Shown one piece after another: positions 16,798 to 25,038 of a stretch of 37,609 nt of DNA (the stretch's first letter is position 1; each line of letters begins with the position of its first letter). The stretch covers positions 1 to 37,609 of the forward strand of contig JAHYJN010000027.1 in the NCBI GenBank assembly GCA_019428905.1, in the 5' to 3' direction. A program made the translations under genes and the position numbers. This DNA is from Candidatus Brevefilum sp. (GTDB lineage: Bacteria > Chloroflexota > Anaerolineae > Anaerolineales > Anaerolineaceae). Under the pieces are notes generated by a model. That model searched no databases. It was not told where the DNA came from and saw nothing but the letters and a program-made list of their open reading frames with translations.

Positions 16798-17184
16798 ATG
16801 ATGGATGATCGGTTTGCCCGGTTTGAAGCACGCCGGGAAAAATATAAGGAACTGTCTGACGAAGCACTCAAAGCCCATTTTTGGGATCTGTGCGACCAAA
16901 TCGTGGCACCGATTGTGGACCTCGCCCGCACCCATACCTCACCATCGATCGAGCGGTCGGTCTTGCTGCGCATGGGGATCGACAGCCAGAAAGCCCATGG
17001 CGTTGTCGATCGGGTACAGCAAGCAGGCTTGTTGGGCAAAGGTGCCGGGCATGTTTTGCTGCGTTTAGCTGAAAAACGTGGATCGGATGTCAGGGAAGCA
17101 GCGGAAGCGATCCTGGTGGATAAAGACGTCCTGGTGGGACTTTTCGCCACGCCCCCTGGTTCGCAGGATGAGGAGGTTAAGTGA
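16798..17184 (+). CDS. oraS: D-ornithine 4,5-aminomutase, small subunit OraS
   Basis: A 128-residue subunit of the B12- and PLP-dependent ornithine 4,5-aminomutase, which moves the terminal amino group of D-ornithine to C4, giving 2,4-diaminopentanoate. OraS has no cofactor site; it stabilises the OraE catalytic chain. Family features are the opening DDRFARFEARREKYKELSDEALKAHFW and the middle PSIERSVLLRMGIDS, followed by KGAGHVLLRLAE. I chose ATG 16798 (followed by a second ATG at 16801) because a GGGAGA site lies about 8 bases upstream; an in-frame ATG at 16735 lacks a site and lies next to the hairpin. Its stop overlaps the oraE start as TGATG. Confidence 0.92.
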   Translation: MMDDRFARFEARREKYKELSDEALKAHFWDLCDQIVAPIVDLARTHTSPSIERSVLLRMGIDSQKAHGVVDRVQQAGLLGKGAGHVLLRLAEKRGSDVREAAEAILVDKDVLVGLFATPPGSQDEEVK

Positions 17185-19394
17185 TGAAAGCGCAAAAACC
17201 CCTTAATCCTCAGCAAAAAATGGATATTGAAGCGATCCTTAACGATTTAGAAAACTATCGCCCAATACGCAAAGGCTGGACGTGGCGTAAGGTCCTGGAA
17301 GATGGCATCGAGATGGGACCATTTCATTTTCACAATATGTCCGAGCCGTTAAAGAACAGCATTGGACTTCCCGCTTCGAAGTACTTTGACCAAATCGACC
17401 CGCAGCCGGAATGTGTGATTACAACCGAGATCGCCTCCGGGCGGTTTGAGGATGACCTGCGACGGATGCGGATGGCTGCCTGGCACGGCGCAGACCACCT
17501 GATGGTGATCCGCACCACCGGCCAGAGCCACATTGACGGCCTGATGGAAGGCACCCCGGAGGGTGTAGGCGGCGTGCCAATCACCCGCAAGCAGTTACGT
17601 GCCAGCCGCAAAGCGTGTGACCTTATCGAAGAAGAGGTTGGCCGCCCAATCAATTTCCACAGTTATGTGTCTGGCGTGGCGGGTCCGGAAGTGGCGGTGC
17701 TGTTCGCCGAAGAAGGGGTAAACGGCGCGCACCAGGACCCCCAATATAATGTGCTGTACCGCAACATTAACATGTACCGCTCCTTTGTGGATGCGGCTGA
17801 AGCCAAGTTTGTCATGACGGCGGGTGAAATATTCCAGATCGATGGTGCGCACAACGCCAATGCGACTGCTAAAGCGGGGTGGCTGGTGATGCCCGAATTG
17901 CTGGTGCAGCACGGCATCAACTGCGCTTACTCGATCGCTTCGGGTATGCCAAAAGAGCTGATTGGGCTTTCAACCGTGCCGCCCAACGCGCCGCCCGCGC
18001 CTAAATTGTGGTACGACCTACCCTACGCGGTCGCCTTGCGTGATATCTTCTCGGATTTCAAGATGCGCGCCCAGCAGAACACACGCTACATCGAGTCCGA
18101 TATCGAGGAAGCGATCCGCACCCACACGATTGATACGTTGATCTCGATGCTGACCAGCGCCGATATTCAGAGCACCATCACCCCGGATGAAGGGCGAAAT
18201 GTCCCCTGGCATTACAACAACATCCGCGGCGTGCAAACCGTCAAGCAGACCTGGTCTGCCCTGGATGGGATCAAGGAACTGCTCAGCCTGAAGATGGATG
18301 GCCCGCTGGGCGAGATGGCACGCGATATCAAAGAACGAGCAGTTGCATTCCTGGAGGAAATCCTGGAGGTTGGCGGCTATTTTGCAGCTGTTGAACAGGG
18401 TTTCTTTGTCGATTCAGCCCTCTATCCAGAACGCAGCGGGGACGGCATCGCCCGTGATGGACAGGGCGGTGTGGCGGCCAATTCGATCGTGCCCCGAGAC
18501 CCGGATTACCTGGCGCCGGTGTGCGCCCATTTTGGCGACAATCACCTGCCAGAGGGATTGGAAAACCCGTGTGACCTGATTGATGGCTGCACGCTGTGCC
18601 ACCCAGAAAAGATTGTGTATATCGACGAGCTGGACCCCGAAGATTCTGCGGACCGGCGTTTGGAGCAAACCTACCCCTATCGCAAGGGCGGCCTGATTCG
18701 ACCTGAAGCGGAGTGGGCGGGTGATGGCACCGTCTTGGTGCAGCTGATGGTCCCTGAGAGCGAAGAATATGCGCGTGAAGCCGGTTTGGAAATCGCCAGG
18801 CGGATGGGTTTGGAAGATCCCCAGGTGATCAACTTGATGGTGCTCCACCCGGCAGAGGGCTGTTTCCTGGAAGTGAAGGGGAAAGTGACCTTTGATATTG
18901 ACCGCGATACTCTCAAGATCCCACCCAAGGTCGAGCTGCTGCCCGAGGAAGAACTTCGAGAAGCTGTCAAGCAGGTGGGGCTGAAGGTGGTTGCCGGGAC
19001 GGTTGGTGAGGATGAACACAGTGTGGGTATGCGTGAAATCCTGGATATCAAGCATGGCGGCATTGAAAAGTACGGTGTCAAATATCACTACCTGGGGACA
19101 TCGGTGCCGGTCAGCAAGCTGATCGATGCAGCGATTGAAACCGGCGCGCATGCCATCCTGATCTCAACCATCATCAGCCATAATGACATTCACCGCCAGC
19201 AGATGAAGAAATTGGCCGAATTGTGCCTGGAAAAGGGCATCCGGGACCAGGTGATCCTGATTGCTGGCGGAACCCAAGTGACGCCAGATATGGCAGCCGA
19301 AACAGGTCTGGATGCCACCTTTGGGCGCGGCACCAAGGGCATCCATGTGGTGGATTCGATGGTGAAAACATTAAAGAAGCGCGGCGTTCTGTAA
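17184..19394 (+). CDS. oraE: D-ornithine 4,5-aminomutase, catalytic subunit OraE
   Basis: The large subunit (736 residues) binding both PLP and adenosylcobalamin. The N-terminal ~500 residues are the TIM-barrel mutase region. The C-terminal Rossmann domain shows the base-off B12 motif D-E-H-S-V-G (D610, H612, G615), and eleven residues later K623 (in DIKHGG), which by spacing matches the PLP-binding lysine of clostridial OraE and of lysine 5,6-aminomutase. The terminal LIAGGTQVTPDMAAETGLDATFGRG completes the B12 fold. I prefer ATG 17184 over the GTG at 17181: it overlaps the oraS stop by one base and has AGGAGG at 17171-17176. The enzyme suffers suicide inactivation in studied species, which fits a reactivation factor encoded next. 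Confidence 0.95.
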   Translation: MKAQKPLNPQQKMDIEAILNDLENYRPIRKGWTWRKVLEDGIEMGPFHFHNMSEPLKNSIGLPASKYFDQIDPQPECVITTEIASGRFEDDLRRMRMAAWHGADHLMVIRTTGQSHIDGLMEGTPEGVGGVPITRKQLRASRKACDLIEEEVGRPINFHSYVSGVAGPEVAVLFAEEGVNGAHQDPQYNVLYRNINMYRSFVDAAEAKFVMTAGEIFQIDGAHNANATAKAGWLVMPELLVQHGINCAYSIASGMPKELIGLSTVPPNAPPAPKLWYDLPYAVALRDIFSDFKMRAQQNTRYIESDIEEAIRTHTIDTLISMLTSADIQSTITPDEGRNVPWHYNNIRGVQTVKQTWSALDGIKELLSLKMDGPLGEMARDIKERAVAFLEEILEVGGYFAAVEQGFFVDSALYPERSGDGIARDGQGGVAANSIVPRDPDYLAPVCAHFGDNHLPEGLENPCDLIDGCTLCHPEKIVYIDELDPEDSADRRLEQTYPYRKGGLIRPEAEWAGDGTVLVQLMVPESEEYAREAGLEIARRMGLEDPQVINLMVLHPAEGCFLEVKGKVTFDIDRDTLKIPPKVELLPEEELREAVKQVGLKVVAGTVGEDEHSVGMREILDIKHGGIEKYGVKYHYLGTSVPVSKLIDAAIETGAHAILISTIISHNDIHRQQMKKLAELCLEKGIRDQVILIAGGTQVTPDMAAETGLDATFGRGTKGIHVVDSMVKTLKKRGVL

Positions 19395-19420
19395 TCGAAG
19401 CATGCTAGGTAAGAGGACCT

Positions 19421-20758
19421 GTGAACCGTGACCTGCTAACCATTGAAGTTGGCTCGACCATCACCAAAGCCAACGCTTTCCGACTGCAGCCAGATGGCAT
19501 TTTTGAACACCTGGCACAGGGTTTTTCGGCGACAACCGTAGGAGATGGCGATGTGGGCATCGGCGTCGACCGGGTGATGGCGGATTTAGAAGCGGGTTTG
19601 AATGGGGGATTACACGACCCGCAAATTTTTATCAACAGCTCTGCAGCGGGTGGACTGCGTATGACCGTCCACGGTCTGACGCACAGCATGACCGCCAGGG
19701 CAGCCCGCGAGGCCGCCCTGGGGGCCGGCGCGATCATCAAGCTGGTAACTGTAGGCCGTCTGGATGAAACTGACCTGGAGGAAATCCAGGACATTCAGCC
19801 GAACATCATCCTGCTGGCGGGTGGGGTTGACTACGGCGAAAAGACGATTGTGATGCGTAATGCCGAAAGTTTAGCTTCATTGGGTTTAAAAATCCCCATC
19901 ATCTACGCTGGTAACTCCGCCATCCGCAAACCGATCCTGAAGATTTTTAAAACGGCCGGGTTGGAGACCTTGCTGGCGGATAATGTCTTCCCGGATGTGG
20001 ATGTGCTTAATATCGAGCCGGTACGGCGCTTGATCCAGGACGTGTTTAACCGCCACATTATCCAAGCCCCGGGGATGAGCCGCCTGGGTGAGCTGACCGA
20101 TAACCAGATCCTGCCGACGCCGGGGGCAGTGCTGCACGGAGCAGAATTGTTTGCTGAAGCCCTGGGCGACTGCCTGGTGTTCGATGTGGGGGGTGCCACC
20201 ACGGATGTTCACAGCGTTAGTGATGGCAGCCTGGAATGGGCTGACCGGCTGACCGAACCTGAACCGCGTGCCAAGCGCACGGTGGAAGGCGATTTGGGTG
20301 TTTTTATCAACGCTGAGAACATTATTGCCCTGGCGGATGATTCTGACTTCAACTTCCGCTTAGAGGACCTGCGAGCTGTCCCGCAAACCCAACAGGAGAT
20401 CGAGCTGACCCGCTGGTTGTGCACCAGGGCGGTAGAAACCGCTGTTCGGCGCCATGCTGGGGTTGTGATGGATTTGTATACCCCTACCGGTAAACGGCAA
20501 ATCGTCAAAGGTAAGGATCTGAGCGCTGTTCAGTGGGTGATTGGCACCGGCGGCGCATTGACGCGCATCCCCGGTGGCGAGGACATCCTGCACTCAATTT
20601 GCACAGGTCCTGGAAAATACCTGTTCCCCAATCCGGATGCCCGGGTTTTAATTGACCGCAATTACCTGTTTTCTGCGCTGGGTACCATGGCCAGCACCTA
20701 TCCTGATGCGGTCAAAAGCACCTTCCAGGCATGGGTTGGTCGGCAAATGGCTGAATGA
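19421..20758 (+). CDS. GlmL/MutL-like ATPase of ornithine degradation clusters
   Basis: A 445-residue protein of the GlmL/MutL family (actin-like/ASKHA ATPase fold; unrelated to mismatch-repair MutL). Two phosphate-binding loops are visible: LTIEVGSTITKANAF at the N-terminus and FDVGGATTDVHSV near residue 260. GlmL is encoded beside B12-dependent glutamate mutase in clostridia, and this version is known from ornithine-degradation clusters. Its likely job, by analogy with diol-dehydratase reactivases, is ATP-driven exchange of damaged cobalamin from OraSE; this remains inference. The start is GTG 19421 with an AGAGGA site; the next gene begins 13 bases after its stop. Its place directly after oraE supports a role on the mutase. 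Confidence 0.85.
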   Translation: MNRDLLTIEVGSTITKANAFRLQPDGIFEHLAQGFSATTVGDGDVGIGVDRVMADLEAGLNGGLHDPQIFINSSAAGGLRMTVHGLTHSMTARAAREAALGAGAIIKLVTVGRLDETDLEEIQDIQPNIILLAGGVDYGEKTIVMRNAESLASLGLKIPIIYAGNSAIRKPILKIFKTAGLETLLADNVFPDVDVLNIEPVRRLIQDVFNRHIIQAPGMSRLGELTDNQILPTPGAVLHGAELFAEALGDCLVFDVGGATTDVHSVSDGSLEWADRLTEPEPRAKRTVEGDLGVFINAENIIALADDSDFNFRLEDLRAVPQTQQEIELTRWLCTRAVETAVRRHAGVVMDLYTPTGKRQIVKGKDLSAVQWVIGTGGALTRIPGGEDILHSICTGPGKYLFPNPDARVLIDRNYLFSALGTMASTYPDAVKSTFQAWVGRQMAE

Positions 20759-20771
20759 GAAAGGGTTTTAT

Positions 20772-21854
20772 ATGTACACGCACACCCCACGCTTGGAAAT
20801 TTTCTCGGACCGAATTGCAGAAAACGTCCGGTATATCCTCAAGATGTGCCATGATCACGGCGCCCAGGTGGCCTGTGTTTCAAAGGTGTTGTGCGCTCAC
20901 CCAGCATTACTGGAAACCTTTGTTAATAACGGTGCCGATATGCTGGCTGACTCCCGCACCCAAAACTTGAAACTGATTGCAGAACTGTACCCCCAAATGC
21001 CGCGTTTGCTGTTGCGGCCGCCGGCGCTGGGTGGGGTGGCGGATGTGATTCGCTATGCGGATGTTTCACTGCATTCATCGCTTGAAACCCTGCGGGGGCT
21101 TTCCCAGGCGGCTGAGGGGAGCAGCACCCCCCACCAGGTGATCATCATGGTCGATGTGGGCGACTTGCGAGAGGGCGTCTGGCCGGACCAGGTGGTTTCC
21201 CTGGTGATGGCTGCTGCAAAGCTACCCCACCTGGAAATTGCCGGATTGGGGACCAACCTGGCCTGTTATGGTGGGGTGATTCCTACACCCGAGAATATGC
21301 AGGTGTTGATCAATTGCCGGGATGCCTGCCGGGCAGCGACCGGGTTGCCACTGGAGGTGCTGTCTGGCGGGAATAGCGCCAATTTGCCCTTGCTGGCCAG
21401 CGGTGGCATGCCGCCTGAGATCAACCATTTTCGGATTGGAGAGGCGATTATTTTAGGGCGCAATGTCCTTGATCGGACCGCTTTGCCCGGTACTCGCCAG
21501 GACGGCTTGCGAGTCGTGGCTGAAGTGATTGAACTTGAGTGCAAGCCCTCCATCCCGATCGGTCCGCGCGGTCAGGATGCCTTTGGGAACCAGGTCGAAT
21601 TTGTCGATCGCGGCGTGCGTCAACGCGCCCTGCTGAACCTTGGCCGCCAGGATGTGGATATTGAAGGGCTGATACCGGAAGATGAGGGGATCATTGTCTT
21701 GGGCGGGAGCAGTGACCACCTGGTGCTGGATGTGAGTGATGCGCACACGCCGCTCAAGCTGGGTGATGAGGTCGGCTTCATCCCTTCTTACAGCGCGCTC
21801 TTGGCGGCTTCCACATCCCCATATGTTGAAAAAGTCGTCATCCAGGGGTTATAA
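20772..21854 (+). CDS. orr: Ornithine racemase
   Basis: PLP-dependent racemase (360 residues, alanine-racemase-like TIM barrel) that makes the D-ornithine required by OraSE: the entry step of the pathway. The PLP lysine is K38 in VACVSKVLCAHP; the family-typical LMVDVGDLREGVWP-like segment (here IIMVDVGDLREGVWPDQ) and GLGTNLACYGGVIPT are clear and separate Orr from true alanine racemase. ATG 20772 lies 13 bases after the preceding stop, behind GAGAAAGGG. Upstream in-frame codons inside the preceding gene would add an unrelated leader and are rejected. It is followed by alr with 16 bases between, so two PLP racemases of different subfamilies stand side by side. Confidence 0.92.
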   Translation: MYTHTPRLEIFSDRIAENVRYILKMCHDHGAQVACVSKVLCAHPALLETFVNNGADMLADSRTQNLKLIAELYPQMPRLLLRPPALGGVADVIRYADVSLHSSLETLRGLSQAAEGSSTPHQVIIMVDVGDLREGVWPDQVVSLVMAAAKLPHLEIAGLGTNLACYGGVIPTPENMQVLINCRDACRAATGLPLEVLSGGNSANLPLLASGGMPPEINHFRIGEAIILGRNVLDRTALPGTRQDGLRVVAEVIELECKPSIPIGPRGQDAFGNQVEFVDRGVRQRALLNLGRQDVDIEGLIPEDEGIIVLGGSSDHLVLDVSDAHTPLKLGDEVGFIPSYSALLAASTSPYVEKVVIQGL

Positions 21855-21870
21855 AAGCGAGGAGACAGGC

Positions 21871-22992
21871 ATGCTTTACCAGACCTATGTCCGTATTCAT
21901 CTTGATCATATCCGTTTTAATATTGAGGGTGTCCGCCAGACAGTTGGGGAGCAGCGGCGGATCTTGATTGCCGTTAAAGCCAATGCTTACGGGCACGGGG
22001 CGGTTGAAGTCTCACGCTTGGCGGAGCAGGTTGGTGTGAATTGGCTGGGTGTGGCGACTGTTCCTGAAGCAATCCAACTTCGTGAGGCTGGCATCAGTCT
22101 GCCGATGTTAAAATTTTCGCCTGCTTTTGAAGAAGAGATGCGCGCGGCACTGCATAATAATCTCACCCTGACAGTGTGCGAGATGGAAAACCTCCGGGCA
22201 CTGCAAGCGGTATGTGCCGCAGAAAAGATCACAGGGCGGGTGCACCTCAAAGTTGAAACCGGTATGGGGCGGATTGGGGTGCCTATCGCAGAAGCGCCGG
22301 CGATGGCTGCTTTCATTGAGAATCAATGCCCCGACCTGGTGTTGGAAGGGGTTTTCACCCACCTGCCGGTCAGTGATATTCCCGAGGCTGACTTCACCCA
22401 GTTACAAATTGAGCGCTTTAAGGCGGTGGTGGAAGACATTCACAGCGCAATTGGGCGGCGGGTTGAGCTGGTGCACTGCGCCAATTCGGGGGCTGTGCTC
22501 GGGCATGAGCCCGGGTGGCTGGACATGGTCAGACCGGGGATCATGATCTATGGACATTATCCCGACCCACGCACACCGCGCACCATCCCCCTTAAACCCG
22601 GAATGAGCATGGTTACCCAGGTGTCCTTTATCAAGAAAGTGGCCGCTGGCACCAGCATCGGGTACGGCCGCACCTGGTTTGCCCCCCAGGATACGTGGAT
22701 TGCCACCATCCCGGTGGGTTATGCAGATGGCTTCAACCGGTTATTTTCAAACCGCGGCAGGGTTTTGATCAATGGGCGGTCTTACCCGGTGGTGGGGCGG
22801 GTGTGCATGGACCAGAGCATGGTCGGCCTGGGGTCAGAAACAGATGTGAAGGTCGGCGATCAGGTTGTATTGATGGGTAGGAGCGGGGCAGAGGAAATCA
22901 CCTGTGATGAGTGGGCGGAAATGCTAAATACGATCACCTACGAGGTCACCTGTCAGATCAACCCCCGCGTCACACGTGTTTACGAGGGGTAA
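21871..22992 (+). CDS. alr: Alanine racemase, last gene of the ornithine operon
   Basis: A canonical alanine racemase of 373 residues. The two catalytic bases are visible: K36 in IAVKANAYGHG binds PLP, and Y265 in SIGYGRTWF is the second base. The YADGFNR and GRVCMDQSMV motifs of the C-terminal beta domain are present. ATG 21871 follows GAGGAGACAGG. Alr normally supplies D-alanine for peptidoglycan. Here it sits 16 bases after orr and ends the operon, and OrtAB releases D-alanine. So it probably also runs in the direction D- to L-alanine, feeding alanine into transamination or deamination. Whether this is the only alr of the genome cannot be seen from the window. Confidence 0.93.
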   Translation: MLYQTYVRIHLDHIRFNIEGVRQTVGEQRRILIAVKANAYGHGAVEVSRLAEQVGVNWLGVATVPEAIQLREAGISLPMLKFSPAFEEEMRAALHNNLTLTVCEMENLRALQAVCAAEKITGRVHLKVETGMGRIGVPIAEAPAMAAFIENQCPDLVLEGVFTHLPVSDIPEADFTQLQIERFKAVVEDIHSAIGRRVELVHCANSGAVLGHEPGWLDMVRPGIMIYGHYPDPRTPRTIPLKPGMSMVTQVSFIKKVAAGTSIGYGRTWFAPQDTWIATIPVGYADGFNRLFSNRGRVLINGRSYPVVGRVCMDQSMVGLGSETDVKVGDQVVLMGRSGAEEITCDEWAEMLNTITYEVTCQINPRVTRVYEG

Positions 22993-23000
22993 ATAGGTTT

Positions 23001-23017
23001 GGCTGATCAGCTTTTTT
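23001..23017 (+). terminator. Weak terminator candidate after alr
   Basis: A short hairpin (GCTGATCAGC, 23002-23011, only 3-4 pairs when the loop is allowed for) is followed by six T (23012-23017), nine bases after the alr stop. The T-run is good but the stem is poor, so this is a tentative end of the operon. Confidence 0.35.
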
Positions 23018-23080
23018 AACGAGTTGGTGTGTATAAGAGATCCGTTCAGCAGGTCAGATCGATCATTGAAAAATTAATCT

Positions 23081-24316
23081 CTAAATGGATCTTATGACGA
23101 CAACTGTGAAATCATCCTTAATCTGGGAATGATAAACTGAACCTCCAACGGTCCGCCATAGCTGATCACACAGGGATTGAGCACTGAGCTGATCCTCCCT
23201 TATTAGCTTTGCACACAATTGAGGTAACCTGGGTAATTCAAGGTGGTCATCAATCGTCTCACTCAACCCATCGCTGTAAATGATCAGTGATCCCTTACTA
23301 GGAAGAATGAAACCTCCTGTGTCGATGGCGAACTCATCAAATATTCCCAAGGGTTGGCCCAAGCTGAAGGGGAGGTCAATCATCTGGACGTGGTTGTTCA
23401 AAACAAGCGGCGTTGTATGTCCTGCACGAGCATAAACAAATTCACGGCTTTGGGTGTTAAGAATCCCGAACAAAAGCGTAACAAACATTCCTGAGCGGTT
23501 GATTTGCAATAAATGATTGTTGACCGCCTGTAGTATGGTTGAAGGGGTTTCATGGCGATGTGCTTCAGCTCGGATTAAGGAATAAGTCAATGCCATGAAT
23601 AACGCTGCTGGCATGCCTTTGTCACATACATCGCCGATGACGATCGCGATTTGATGCTCGTCGAGGGGGATGAAATCATAAAAATCACCCCCGACCTGCC
23701 TGGCTGGAATCATCAATGCCCCAAAGTCCCATCCCTTGTATTTGGGTAAACCCTCCGGGAGAATATTACGCTGCATTTCTCCGGCAATTTTCAATTCATG
23801 TTCTAACTTTTCATTCTCGATCATGGCTGCTTGGGCAGCTTGTAAGTCTTCATATGCCTGAAGGAGTTGCCGGTTCTTCTCACGCAAATCTTGGATGGTC
23901 AGGTTTTCAGAATTTTCCAATCGATTTGTGAACAGTCTCAACAGCTTATAAGTGATTTCTGGATGGCGTTGCAGCACCTCATCAAACTGGGTGGTGGGGA
24001 TCATGAGCAGTTTAACTGCGGTACGTGCACGTGCGCTGGCTGTATGCGTACCTTCTTGACTGAACATGCTCATCTCACCAAGAACAGCGCCCTTCTTGCT
24101 GATTGCCACACATCGCTCATCAGCGGTATCTAGGGATTTGATGATTTCAACCTCACCATTCACAAGGAAATAAACTTGGTCAGATGATGAACCTTCAGTA
24201 AACAAGACTTGTCCGGATAAAAAGTGGCATTCTTGCGTAGATTTTTTTAGAGCACGGCATGCGCTGCCTGGCAGGTCTGCAAATAATGGAAATTGACTGA
24301 TTTTTTCTTCATACAT
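23081..24316 (-). CDS. PP2C/SpoIIE-type phosphatase with N-terminal cyclic-nucleotide-binding domain
   Basis: A 411-residue cytosolic signalling enzyme. Residues 8-135 form a cNMP-binding fold (FPLFADLPGSACRALKK, then GQVLFTEG and VYFLVNGEVEI). Residues 140-185 look coiled-coil. Residues 195-411 form a PP2C phosphatase of the RsbU/SpoIIE type, with metal-ligand motifs VGGDFYDF (208-215), GDVCDKGMPAALFMA (228-242), YSDGLSET and the final DDFTVVV all intact. Such enzymes dephosphorylate anti-sigma antagonist (STAS) proteins, but no STAS or kinase gene is next to it. In the phosphate-binding cassette GE is kept (E81) but the usual Arg is His91, so the ligand may differ from cAMP. The start at 24316 has GGAGAGAGC upstream. 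It lies downstream of a nucleotide cyclase gene on the same strand. Confidence 0.9.
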   Translation of the reverse strand: MYEEKISQFPLFADLPGSACRALKKSTQECHFLSGQVLFTEGSSSDQVYFLVNGEVEIIKSLDTADERCVAISKKGAVLGEMSMFSQEGTHTASARARTAVKLLMIPTTQFDEVLQRHPEITYKLLRLFTNRLENSENLTIQDLREKNRQLLQAYEDLQAAQAAMIENEKLEHELKIAGEMQRNILPEGLPKYKGWDFGALMIPARQVGGDFYDFIPLDEHQIAIVIGDVCDKGMPAALFMALTYSLIRAEAHRHETPSTILQAVNNHLLQINRSGMFVTLLFGILNTQSREFVYARAGHTTPLVLNNHVQMIDLPFSLGQPLGIFDEFAIDTGGFILPSKGSLIIYSDGLSETIDDHLELPRLPQLCAKLIREDQLSAQSLCDQLWRTVGGSVYHSQIKDDFTVVVIRSI

Positions 24317-24506
24317 GGTGCTCTCTCCAAAAGTTGCCCCTAAATAAATTTAACCAGAAATAATAATGGTCGTCTTCCGTTTTTTCCCCGGTTGACCTGA
24401 CCATCATGAAATCCGCATTGATGAGTGGTTAAATCTTAAATAAAAATATTAACCGTCACAAACGCATCTGCGGTTGGTGAAAGTCTGCTTTCAATTAGAT
24501 AATAAT

Positions 24507-24950
24507 CTATCTGCCCCAGCCAATCGGGGGGTCACCCACCCAATCTTTGATTTTTGCTTCGGCAACTTGGCCAGTATCGGGTGGTAAAATATGGAATTCA
24601 TGTTCAGTATTATTGAAGATGACCCATTTATTACCATTCCAATAAGCTAATTTCAGTTTTTTGAAGCTCCCTTTGTTTTCCACAACATCTTCGATAGTGT
24701 AACCCACCCGAATCTCGAGCGGGGGATTGAATTTCTTAATCGGTTTCGCTCCATCATATTGATCATCATCTCTTTTGGAATACAAGACAATGTTTGCTAC
24801 AACCCGGATTAATCTGAAGTTATCCGTTTTCTTGGGGAGGTCTTTTGGAATCAGGGCTTTCTTGTCAATTGCAACAATCTCGCCTATTTCCGGAACCTGT
24901 TGTGGCACAAATACGGTGATACCTGGGAAGCTGTAGGGAATTTTATTCAT
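24507..24950 (-). CDS. Hypothetical protein between cyclase and phosphatase genes
   Basis: A 147-residue soluble protein that I do not recognise. It has no signal peptide or membrane segment. It is rich in Lys, Ile and Pro, with a probable beta-sheet pattern (FRLIRVVANIVLYSK, LEIRVGYTIEDV, KLKLAYWNGNKWVIF) suggestive of a small beta-sandwich or carbohydrate-binding-like fold; that is only a guess. The end is short and aromatic (DWVGDPPIGWGR). The start at 24950 has a strong AAAGGAG, so it is probably a real gene. It lies 88 bases after the cyclase stop and 190 bases before the phosphatase start, on the same strand, and may be transcribed with them. Confidence 0.65.
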   Translation of the reverse strand: MNKIPYSFPGITVFVPQQVPEIGEIVAIDKKALIPKDLPKKTDNFRLIRVVANIVLYSKRDDDQYDGAKPIKKFNPPLEIRVGYTIEDVVENKGSFKKLKLAYWNGNKWVIFNNTEHEFHILPPDTGQVAEAKIKDWVGDPPIGWGR

Positions 24951-25038
24951 CGCTAACTCCTTTTAAGATTGATTGTAGATGTTTTTATGGTGTTTTGGCT
25001 GTTCACACCTCCTTTGCAAAGCGATAGATGGCTGAAAA

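Noticed and set aside
16347-17216. Minus-strand open frame of 289 codons across the end of ortB and oraS
   Set aside because: It would overlap two firmly identified genes and the hairpin between them; composition is Ser/Arg-rich as expected for an antisense frame.
18414-19151. Long minus-strand open frame (245 codons) opposite oraE
   Set aside because: It is the mirror of a high-GC third-position coding strand; no ribosome site and no family motif, while oraE on the plus strand has all its catalytic residues.
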